A DNA stretch of 5,394 nt from Desulfobacteraceae bacterium UBA2771 (GTDB lineage Bacteria; Desulfobacterota; Desulfobacteria; Desulfobacterales; Desulfosarcinaceae), in the NCBI GenBank assembly GCA_002352605.1, contig DEIP01000090.1:1-5394 (forward strand), in the 5' to 3' direction. A program made the translations under genes and the position numbers. The notes under the pieces were generated by a model, which did not search any database, had not been told where the DNA came from, and was given only the letters and a program-made list of their open reading frames with translations. The stretch's first letter is position 1. Each line of letters opens with the position of its first letter. Shown here piece by piece: positions 1-4,984 of this stretch.

Positions 1-87
1 GCCTGCGGTTTCAATAACCCCGCGGCCTTGATCCGAACCGCAATCTACCATTTCCGGGTGGCAAGCGGAGCCGGGGCAAAACGTTAG
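1..87 (+). CDS. Candidate 3' end of an unidentified gene (partial at left edge)
   Basis: A frame is open from base 1 to a TAG stop at 85-87 and gives 28 residues, beginning ACGFNNPAAL and ending ASGAGAKR. I do not recognise a family. The case for coding is that the codons are mostly G/C-ending and that the frame closes exactly where the convergent tatD gene closes; the two stop codons overlap at 84-87, a common arrangement for compact convergent genes. Against it, a frame of this length can stay open by chance, and a competing - strand frame starting with ATG at 51 (17 codons to the edge, beginning MVDCGSDQ) is also open. Sequence to the left would decide between them. Confidence 0.35.
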   Translation, partial: ACGFNNPAALIRTAIYHFRVASGAGAKR

Positions 88-875
88 GTTCCGGACGCGT
101 CAATGCGAAATAGCCGACAGGTATTGGACCAGATTTGTTGCGCCAGCGTTTGCGGATCCTCTCGGCGAACCTCGGCGACCTTCAACAGCACACCACGAAC
201 GAAAGCCGGCTCGTTGCGACGGAACTTGTTGCGTTGGGGTGTGGGGGTCAGATAGGGTGCATCCGTCTCGACCAGCAGCCGATCCGCCGGAATGGACGGA
301 ACCATCCGTCGCAGGGATTCCCCCCGCTTACTGACCGTGACGATTCCGGTGATCCCGATATAAAAGCCCATCTCCAGATACCGGGCCAGTTCGGCCGCCG
401 TGCCGCTGAAACAATGAACCACGGCGGATCGACGGGTGCCGGGATTGACCCCAAGCAGTTCCAGCAGGCGTCCCCGGCTGTCGCGCTCGTGGATAATCAG
501 CGGTAGGTCCAGCGTCTCGGCGACCTCCAGCTGACGAATGAACCACCGTTCCTGGTCTCTTTTTGGGGAGTACATGCGGTTGAAATCCAAACCGGTCTCC
601 CCCCAGGCGACCACGTTGGGGTCTGAGGCCAACGATTGTAAATGATCCAGGGTTTCTGTCGTGCAGGACCGGGCATCATGGGGATGAATTCCCACCGATG
701 CATAAAGTCCTGGATGGGTATTGGCAAGCGCCACCGCCCGTTCCGAGGTGCCTCGGTCGATCCCCACCGTCAGCATCCGCAAAACCTTTGCGGCGGCGGC
801 ACGCTGCATCATATCCCGAAAATCCGGTTCAAAGGAATGATCATCCAAGTGGCAATGACTGTCAAAAATTTTCAT
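84..875 (-). CDS. tatD: TatD family metal-dependent hydrolase (putative 3'-5' DNase)
   Basis: A cytosolic TIM-barrel metallohydrolase of the TatD/YcfH/YabD group, 263 aa, matching the usual length of about 255-265. Every family metal-site motif is present: HCHLDD near the N-terminus (His7, His9), GETGLD (Glu93), IIHERD (His129), HCFSG (His154) and ETDAPYL (Asp205). Family members are reported to act as divalent-metal-dependent nucleases on DNA ends or RNA; the substrate of this one cannot be read from sequence. An ATG four codons further upstream (887-885) is in frame, but I chose 875 because a GGGGA ribosome site (885-881 on the - strand) lies 5 bases before it, overlapping that earlier ATG, and because family members begin with the MxxDSHCH pattern. 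The gene is divergent from nfnA and convergent with the left-edge frame. There is no truncation or frameshift. The family call is very secure; the physiological role is open. Confidence 0.95.
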   Translation of the reverse strand: MKIFDSHCHLDDHSFEPDFRDMMQRAAAAKVLRMLTVGIDRGTSERAVALANTHPGLYASVGIHPHDARSCTTETLDHLQSLASDPNVVAWGETGLDFNRMYSPKRDQERWFIRQLEVAETLDLPLIIHERDSRGRLLELLGVNPGTRRSAVVHCFSGTAAELARYLEMGFYIGITGIVTVSKRGESLRRMVPSIPADRLLVETDAPYLTPTPQRNKFRRNEPAFVRGVLLKVAEVRREDPQTLAQQIWSNTCRLFRIDASGT

Positions 876-906
876 AAATTTCCCCATTAACTCAATAAAT
901 TAAAAA

Positions 907-918
907 ATTATTAATAAT
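907..918. repeat. 12-bp perfect palindrome, left copy of a TTATTAATAA pair
   Basis: ATTATTAATAAT reads the same on both strands. Its 10-bp core TTATTAATAA recurs exactly at 996-1005, 88 bp downstream. This copy sits about 70-80 bases upstream of the predicted nfnA transcription start and over the candidate -10 of tatD. It could be a regulator site; the AT-rich context makes a chance match possible. Confidence 0.45.
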
Positions 919-939
919 AATGACGATGGAAAAAACCAA
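911..939 (-). promoter_or_regulatory. tatD: Weak sigma70-like promoter candidate for tatD
   Basis: On the - strand TTGGTT (939-934) is followed after 17 bases by TATTAA (916-911), roughly 35 bases upstream of the chosen tatD start. Each box is a partial match to consensus, and the region is so AT-rich that such matches are easy to find. The -10 box lies inside the left 12-bp palindrome (907-918), so a protein bound there would be expected to affect tatD as well. Confidence 0.3.
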
Positions 940-945
940 TCTCGT

Positions 946-967
946 GTTTTGAGCTTGATTTCAAAAC
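946..967. promoter_or_regulatory. Candidate operator: GTTTTGA-N8-TCAAAAC dyad
   Basis: Two perfect 7-bp inverted half-sites (946-952 and 961-967) are separated by 8 bases. The spacer contains the candidate -35 box of nfnA (955-960), an ideal position for a repressor. It resembles no site I can name: CRP/FNR/HcpR-type sites have TTGA or TGTGA halves with a 6-base gap, and Rex sites carry TTGTGAA or TTGTTAA halves. Confidence 0.4.
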
Positions 968-982
968 TCGGGCGTGTATATT
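955..982 (+). promoter_or_regulatory. nfnA: Sigma70-like promoter candidate for nfnA
   Basis: TTGATT (955-960), a 16-base spacer, then TATATT (977-982). This predicts transcription starting near 988-990, leaving a leader of about 50 bases before the nfnA ATG. The -35 box lies within a dyad (946-967) and the start site is just upstream of the right 12-bp palindrome (995-1006). It is the best-formed promoter in this divergent gap. Confidence 0.5.
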
Positions 983-994
983 AACCAGATTCAG

Positions 995-1006
995 TTTATT
1001 AATAAA
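995..1006. repeat. 12-bp perfect palindrome, right copy of a TTATTAATAA pair
   Basis: TTTATTAATAAA shares its 10-bp core exactly with the palindrome at 907-918. It falls at roughly +6 to +18 of the predicted nfnA transcript, where a bound protein would block initiation or early elongation. Confidence 0.45.
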
Positions 1007-1041
1007 GGCCGCAATGATAAAAATAGACTTGGAGGACGCAC

Positions 1042-1878
1042 ATGTTTAAGATCATCAAACGCGAGGAGATGGCCGAAGGGACCGTGATTTTAAATGAAAT
1101 CGAGGCCCCTTTGATCGCTAAGAAAGCAAAACCAGGGCAGTTCGTGATTCTGAAGGCCAATGAGGACGGGGAGCGAATTCCGTTGACCATGGCCGATACG
1201 GATCCGAACGCTGGCACCATTACGATCATCTATATGATCGTGGGAAAATCGACGGCCCTGTTCAAGTCTCTGGAGGTAGGAGATGCGTTTCAGGACGTCA
1301 TCGGTCCGTTGGGCAAACCCACCCATCTGGAAAAAGTGGGCAAGGTGGTCTGCGTGGGCGGCGGTACCGGCGTGGCCGTATTGCACCCCATCACCCGTGC
1401 GCTGAAACAGGTCGGCAACGATGTGACCTGCATCATCGGTGCGCGGACCAGAGACCTGTTGATTCTCGAATCGCAGATGAAGTCGGCATCCCATGACCTG
1501 CGGGTCTGCACCGACGACGGGACCTACGGTCACCACGGGTTTGTCACCGATATTCTCAAGGAGGAGCTGGAAGCCGGAGCGGTCAATCTGGTGGTGGGTA
1601 TCGGTCCCGTTCCCATGATGAAAGCACTGGCCAACCTCACGCGCGCTTACGAAGTCAAAACCATGGTCAGCCTGAATCCCATCATGATCGACGGCACCGG
1701 CATGTGTGGGGGCTGCCGTGTAACCGTTGGTGGTGAAACCAAATTCGCCTGCGTTGACGGTCCGGAGTTCGATGGCCACCAGGTCAATTTCGATGAGTTG
1801 ATGCTGCGCCTGCAGGCCTACTGTGAAGATGAAAAAACCTGCTATGAAGACTACTGCTCCCTTCGGGATGCCACCTGA
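1042..1878 (+). CDS. nfnA: NADH-dependent reduced ferredoxin:NADP+ oxidoreductase, subunit A
   Basis: Small subunit of the cytosolic electron-bifurcating transhydrogenase NfnAB, also annotated as sulfide dehydrogenase subunit SudB or dihydroorotate dehydrogenase PyrK-like. Its FAD accepts electrons from NAD(H) and passes one through a [2Fe-2S] cluster. Length is 278 aa, normal for the family. In order it shows an FAD-binding beta-barrel with ERIPLTMAD at 44-52, a nucleotide-binding fold with VCVGGGTGVAVLHP at 103-116, and a C-terminal cluster segment DGTGMCGGC. There Asp217, Cys222, Cys225 and Cys237 fit the 3-Cys/1-Asp ligand set described for this subunit; Asp takes the place of the first Cys of PyrK. 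The start is fixed by GGAGGA at 1031-1036, 5 bases before ATG. Unusually, the tail carries three more cysteines (Cys261, Cys267, Cys272). nfnB follows after 110 bases. The alternative, a PyrK electron-transfer subunit, is disfavoured by the Asp and by the nfnB neighbour. Confidence 0.95.
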   Translation: MFKIIKREEMAEGTVILNEIEAPLIAKKAKPGQFVILKANEDGERIPLTMADTDPNAGTITIIYMIVGKSTALFKSLEVGDAFQDVIGPLGKPTHLEKVGKVVCVGGGTGVAVLHPITRALKQVGNDVTCIIGARTRDLLILESQMKSASHDLRVCTDDGTYGHHGFVTDILKEELEAGAVNLVVGIGPVPMMKALANLTRAYEVKTMVSLNPIMIDGTGMCGGCRVTVGGETKFACVDGPEFDGHQVNFDELMLRLQAYCEDEKTCYEDYCSLRDAT

Positions 1879-1883
1879 TCAGG
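1874..1883. repeat. 10-bp palindrome across the nfnA stop codon
   Basis: CCTGATCAGG is a perfect palindrome that includes the nfnA TGA stop (1876-1878). It is flanked by GCC (1870-1872) and GGC (1885-1887), which could add three pairs beyond one mismatch. No T-run follows, so it is not a standard terminator. Confidence 0.35.
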
Positions 1884-1901
1884 CGGCAATAACAATAACC
1901 G

Positions 1902-1911
1902 TTCAGCTGAA
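1902..1911. repeat. 10-bp palindrome between nfnA and nfnB
   Basis: TTCAGCTGAA is a perfect palindrome in the middle of the 110-base nfnA-nfnB gap, about 78 bases before the nfnB start. It may be a protein site or part of a processing or stability structure in the intercistronic RNA. It could also be chance. Confidence 0.3.
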
Positions 1912-1988
1912 AAATGAATTGCACCGATCCGTGGTGAACGTGCGACAGACCGACCGACGCCGCAGGATTGGTAAATGGAGGGATTGAG

Positions 1989-3401
1989 ATGACCGAGAAA
2001 GCGCAGAAAAAGAGCAAGACGCCCCGCATGGTGATGCCCGAACAGAAACCGGAAATCAGAAAACACAATTTCGAGGAGGTGCCTACCGGCTACACCGTCG
2101 CCATGGCCCAGGAAGAGGCAGCTCGGTGCCTGCAGTGCAAAAAACCCGGTTGTGTGGCCGGTTGTCCGGTGAGTGTGGACATCCCCGGGTTTATCGCCCT
2201 GATCGCCGAGGGTGATTTCACCGGCGCCATCCGGCACGTCTGGACCAAAAACGCCCTTCCCGCCGTCTGTGGCCGGGTGTGCCCACAGGAGGTCCAATGT
2301 GAAGGCCTGTGCATCGTTGGCAAACGGGGCGAACCGGTGGCCATCGGCAACCTGGAGCGTTTTGTGGCCGACTGGGAGCGCGAAAGCGGTACCGGTGCCC
2401 TGCCGCCGGCAGCGCCGTCCACTGGTAAAAAAATAGCTGTGGTGGGATCCGGCCCCTCAGGCCTCACCGTGGCCGGTGACCTGATTCAAAAGGGATACCA
2501 TGTCAGCGTCCTGGAGGCCTTTCACAAACCAGGGGGCGTGCTGGTTTACGGCATTCCCGAATTCCGGTTGCCCAAGGCCATCGTGGCCCAGGAGGTCAAC
2601 TTTCTGGAGCGTCTCGGCGTTAAGGTCGAGGTGAACGCCGTGGTAGGGCGCACAGTCAGTTTGGACGAGCTGTTTGAGCAGGGGTACGATGCCGTTTACC
2701 TGGGCGTTGGAGCGGGCCTGCCCCGGTTCATGAATCTGCCCGGCGAGAATCTGGTCGGCATCCTGTCCGCCAACGAATACCTCACCCGGGCCAACCTGAT
2801 GAAAGCCTACCGCTATCCGGACGTTGACACCCCGATTCCCAAGGGAAAGAATGTGGTGGTTCTGGGGGCCGGCAACGTCGCCATGGACTCGGCCCGCACC
2901 GCCATGCGCCTGGGAGCAGACAATGTCAAGATCGTCTATCGCCGCTCCCGGGATGAGATGCCCGCCCGGACCGCCGAGATTCACCATGCCGAGGAAGAGG
3001 GCATTGAATTCTTCCTGCTGACCAATCCCACCCGCTTTAAGGGTGACGAAAAGGGACGACTCACCGGCATGGAGTGCCTCAAAATGGAGCTTGGCGAACC
3101 CGACGATTCTGGCCGTCGCCGTCCCATGGCCATCGAGGGTTCGGAATTTCACATGGATACCGATCTGGTCATCGTGGCCGTAGGCTCCGGGGCCAACCCC
3201 TTGTTGACCCAGTCCACACCGGACATGGAATTGAACCGGTGGGGCTATATCGTGGCTGACCCGGAAACGGGGAAAACAACGAAAAAAGGCGTCTGGGCAG
3301 GCGGCGACATCGTCACCGGCGCCGCCACCGTCATCCTGGCCATGGGTGCCGGTCGCAAGGCGGCCGACTCCATTCACCAGTACCTGACCTGGGGATGGTA
3401 A
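1989..3401 (+). CDS. nfnB: NADH-dependent reduced ferredoxin:NADP+ oxidoreductase, subunit B
   Basis: Large, bifurcating subunit of NfnAB: reduced ferredoxin plus NADH reduce two NADP+. It is homologous to glutamate synthase small subunit GltD and often annotated as GltA or SudA. It has 470 aa, the usual size. The N-terminal domain carries eight cysteines for two [4Fe-4S] clusters: 47, 50, 55 and 59 in CLQCKKPGCVAGCP, and 94, 98, 104 and 108. An FAD Rossmann motif VVGSGPSGLTVAGDL starts at 151. A second, NADP(H)-binding Rossmann motif VVVLGAGNVAMDSARTA starts at 289 and is followed by YRRSRDEMPAR, typical of this family. The C-terminal FAD segment is GVWAGGDIVTGAATVILAMG (434-453). A TTG start seven codons upstream (1968) is possible, but GGAGG at 1977-1981 lies 7 bases before ATG 1989, and the first conserved residues follow it. 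A plain glutamate synthase small subunit is the alternative; adjacent nfnA and the absence of a large GOGAT gene favour NfnB. Confidence 0.95.
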   Translation: MTEKAQKKSKTPRMVMPEQKPEIRKHNFEEVPTGYTVAMAQEEAARCLQCKKPGCVAGCPVSVDIPGFIALIAEGDFTGAIRHVWTKNALPAVCGRVCPQEVQCEGLCIVGKRGEPVAIGNLERFVADWERESGTGALPPAAPSTGKKIAVVGSGPSGLTVAGDLIQKGYHVSVLEAFHKPGGVLVYGIPEFRLPKAIVAQEVNFLERLGVKVEVNAVVGRTVSLDELFEQGYDAVYLGVGAGLPRFMNLPGENLVGILSANEYLTRANLMKAYRYPDVDTPIPKGKNVVVLGAGNVAMDSARTAMRLGADNVKIVYRRSRDEMPARTAEIHHAEEEGIEFFLLTNPTRFKGDEKGRLTGMECLKMELGEPDDSGRRRPMAIEGSEFHMDTDLVIVAVGSGANPLLTQSTPDMELNRWGYIVADPETGKTTKKGVWAGGDIVTGAATVILAMGAGRKAADSIHQYLTWGW

Positions 3402-3414
3402 TCAGGTAATCAGG
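3399..3414. repeat. Tandem repeat of TAATCAGG at the nfnB stop
   Basis: Two head-to-tail copies of TAATCAGG (3399-3406 and 3407-3414); the first contains the nfnB TAA stop. A similar TGATCAGG covers the nfnA stop (1876-1883). It may be a small slippage duplication. Confidence 0.4.
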
Positions 3415-3423
3415 TGATGTGCG

Positions 3424-3483
3424 CCTGCCGGCACAGCCGAAAGGTTTATAAAAAACCCGCTGGGATTATCGGCAGCCGGCAGG
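3424..3483 (+). repeat. Long-armed inverted repeat / structured 3' untranslated RNA after nfnB
   Basis: CCTGCCGGC (3424-3432) pairs perfectly with GCCGGCAGG (3475-3483). Inside a small asymmetric bulge the stem continues with GCCGA (3436-3440) against TCGGC (3469-3473), giving 14 pairs in all. The enclosed loop has its own 5-pair hairpin, GGTTT (3443-3447) with AAACC (3453-3457). No T-run follows directly. It could be an RNA 3' end structure protecting the nfnAB message, a small repetitive palindromic element, or part of a terminator together with the next hairpin. Confidence 0.5.
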
Positions 3484-3520
3484 GTAAGGGCCCTGTAACC
3501 TATCTTTAGCTTTTATTTAT
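3480..3520 (+). terminator. Weak terminator-like hairpin after nfnB
   Basis: CAGGG (3480-3484) pairs with CCCTG (3491-3495) across a 6-base loop. A loosely T-rich stretch follows (3500-3520) rather than an immediate T-run. The stem shares 3480-3483 with the 3' arm of the larger inverted repeat, so the two cannot form together. Efficiency as an intrinsic terminator is doubtful. Confidence 0.3.
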
Positions 3521-3542
3521 TGTTGCTTGCCGTGGCGCTTGG

Positions 3543-3570
3543 TTGACAATGCCCACCCACGCCTTAAATT
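3543..3570 (+). promoter_or_regulatory. Sigma70-like promoter candidate upstream of the zinc-ribbon gene
   Basis: A consensus -35 TTGACA (3543-3548), a 16-base spacer and TAAATT (3565-3570; four of six -10 positions match). The -35 box overlaps the first copy of a degenerate direct repeat (3536-3547). It would give a leader of about 70 bases before the ATG at 3650. Confidence 0.4.
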
Positions 3571-3598
3571 AGCCGTTGACGCTTGGCCGACGGGCACT

Positions 3599-3607
3599 TG
3601 GTATAAC
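3599..3607 (+). promoter_or_regulatory. Extended -10 promoter candidate closer to the zinc-ribbon gene
   Basis: TGGTATAAC (3599-3607) fits an extended -10 (TGn plus TATAAC, five of six). The nearest -35-like TTGACG (3576-3581) is 20 bases away, too far for a standard promoter, though extended -10 promoters can manage without one. A start near 3614 would give a leader of about 36 bases. Either this or the promoter at 3543-3570 could serve the gene. Confidence 0.4.
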
Positions 3608-3649
3608 CCTGAATTCGGATTGTTTCACCGACACCGTGGAGGCATGTAG

Positions 3650-4327
3650 ATGGCTTTTGAAACCAAAGAAGAAGTTTTTGAAAAAATAATAGGTATGGAA
3701 AAACCCGACTGCCCCCACTGTAGTACGCAGATGAGCATCTGGGAGGTGCCGTCCATCAACGTCGGCGACGGTTTGGGCTGGGGAACACCCTACCTGTTCA
3801 TGTGTTTCAACGACGATTGCCCCCTTTACACCCAGGGATGGGATAAGATGATGGAAAACTATGCCCATCACGCGTCCTACCGCTGCATCAACTATCCCGG
3901 TACCGACCAATTCGAGCTGATGCCTGTATTCAGTCCGGTTGGGGCAACAGGCCAGGTAATCGATGATCAGGTACTTGCAGGGGAAGAGGCCCTGAAACAA
4001 AACATCAAAAAAGGATTCTCAATTCTTGCAGACTGCTACGTGAACAAGGACGGGGTAACGACTGTAAGGCTGCTCATGGATTCGGCCGAGCCGGTCCGCG
4101 TCCGTATGAAGGCGGCAGAAATGATCGGCGATTTCGGAGAATTGGAGGCCATCGAACCCATCCGCAACCTCAAATTCGGCAACCAGCGCCTGAAGGAACA
4201 AGTGGATGCCGCCATACAAAAGATCCACAACCGCTTTTTCACTCGGGAATGCCCTTTTTGCATGGAAATCATTAAAAAACGGGCCAAGGTCTGCAAACAT
4301 TGCGGAAAAGAAGTGGCCGGCATGTAA
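3650..4327 (+). CDS. Zinc-ribbon / HEAT-repeat / zinc-ribbon protein of unknown function
   Basis: A 225-aa, probably cytosolic protein with no signal peptide or membrane segment. Residues 18-60 form a first metal-binding knuckle pair: CPHC (Cys21, Cys24) and CFNDDC (Cys52, Cys57). A mixed segment (61-120) with many aromatic residues follows. Residues about 136-193 look like a short HEAT/PBS-lyase-type helical repeat (TTVRLLMDSAEPVRVRMKAA, then DFGELEAIEPI), a protein-protein interaction fold. The C-terminus (201-218) is a second, compact zinc ribbon with CPFC and CKHC. Its spacing and basic middle are typical of double-zinc-ribbon tails seen on many bacterial proteins. GGAGG at 3638-3642 lies 7 bases before the ATG. 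The gene is separated from nfnB by 248 bases and has its own promoter candidates. A scaffold, adaptor or nucleic-acid-contacting role is inferred from the domains; the function is unknown. Confidence 0.9.
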   Translation: MAFETKEEVFEKIIGMEKPDCPHCSTQMSIWEVPSINVGDGLGWGTPYLFMCFNDDCPLYTQGWDKMMENYAHHASYRCINYPGTDQFELMPVFSPVGATGQVIDDQVLAGEEALKQNIKKGFSILADCYVNKDGVTTVRLLMDSAEPVRVRMKAAEMIGDFGELEAIEPIRNLKFGNQRLKEQVDAAIQKIHNRFFTRECPFCMEIIKKRAKVCKHCGKEVAGM

Positions 4328-4389
4328 AGGCCTTGGCAAATAAGACTGTAGGGTGCACACTTATCATTTTGATGGGTGAAACATGATGA

Positions 4390-4929
4390 TCAGATTACCC
4401 GGCCACGCACATTGACGTTCATGGAATCGTAAGACCGAAATACCAGCTTTTCCCGGGTCAGTCGGTCGGGTGCGATGGGCGACGGTGCATCCGCTTGGAC
4501 CAGGCCGATGGCTTCAGTTCGATCGGGGACGGCGGAAAGCCCCTCGCCTTTTTTCTTGCCCGTTGCCACATCCAGGACCGTGGCGCAGGATCCGTCGGAA
4601 ACCACCGCCAGCAACAGCGGCGTGGCGCCATAAAGCCTTGCCGCCGAAACGATTTCCCGCTCTCTTGACCCCAGTGAACCGGCAGCGCATTTAACGGCCA
4701 TTAAAGGCCTGCCCGCGATCTGAACGACCAGGTCCACCGTCGATCGATAAACATCACCATCGATCTCAACATCAATCGGGGCATCCACCACCACATCTTC
4801 ACGCCGATAGCCTTTTGTTTCAATCAGATAGCGCTCGACCCGCTGACGATTGACTTCGGCCCCCACATTGGACACCGGCTGTCCGGTAATGAAATCGACG
4901 ATGACATCCAAATTGGTATCTGCTTTCAT
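4390..4929 (-). CDS. Orphan HsdR N-terminal-like (PD-(D/E)XK-related) protein
   Basis: A 179-aa soluble protein resembling the N-terminal nuclease-like domain of type I restriction HsdR subunits, but standing alone with no helicase, hsdM or hsdS nearby. In order: a helix with EVNRQRVERYLIETKGY (25-41) matching the family's entry helix, a beta-rich segment DVEIDGDVYRSTVDLVV (53-69) that supplies the core Asp66, then RPLMAVKCAAGSL (74-86) and a helix SREREIVSAARLYG. Active HsdR domains have an acidic residue two before the catalytic Lys; here the residue is Ala78 before Lys80, so cleavage by the usual mechanism is doubtful. From memory, short proteins of this kind are common in Desulfobacterota and Geobacter relatives and are called HsdR-N-containing. 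The start is supported by TGGAG (4940-4936) 6 bases before ATG. A TTGACA at 4988-4983 lies upstream, but I see no well-spaced -10. The gene is convergent with the zinc-ribbon gene, 62 bases apart. Confidence 0.85.
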   Translation of the reverse strand: MKADTNLDVIVDFITGQPVSNVGAEVNRQRVERYLIETKGYRREDVVVDAPIDVEIDGDVYRSTVDLVVQIAGRPLMAVKCAAGSLGSREREIVSAARLYGATPLLLAVVSDGSCATVLDVATGKKKGEGLSAVPDRTEAIGLVQADAPSPIAPDRLTREKLVFRSYDSMNVNVRGRVI

Positions 4930-4984
4930 AAGTTACTCCAAAAGGATTAAATTCAATGTTGCATTTCACAATCCCTCACCGATG

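Noticed and set aside
135..506. + strand open frame (123 codons) opposite tatD
   Set aside because: The tatD reading has all catalytic motifs; this frame is its shadow and has no ribosome site worth noting.
885..887. Upstream ATG start for tatD
   Set aside because: The ribosome site GGGGA overlaps this codon and is correctly spaced for the ATG at 875-873 instead.
946..967. FNR/HcpR or Rex operator upstream of nfnA
   Set aside because: The half-sites are GTTTTGA/TCAAAAC with an 8-base gap. FNR-type sites need a TTGA/TCAA gap of 6, and Rex sites need different half-sites.
1090..1779. Long - strand open frame (229 codons) opposite nfnA
   Set aside because: It is antisense to a motif-complete nfnA, has no family resemblance and has low-quality composition.
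1968..1988. Upstream TTG start for nfnB
   Set aside because: It would place the clear GGAGG site inside the coding sequence; ATG at 1989 has ideal spacing and gives the usual family length.
2457..3377. Long - strand open frame (306 codons) opposite nfnB
   Set aside because: It is entirely antisense to a gene with full family motifs, has a glycine/histidine/glutamine-rich composition typical of mirrored GC-rich coding DNA, and resembles no protein family.
4328..4389. Bidirectional terminator between the convergent zinc-ribbon and HsdR-N-like genes
   Set aside because: Only short palindromes (AAGGCCTT near 4327-4334, GTGCAC) are present, with no GC-rich stem followed by a T-run on either strand.
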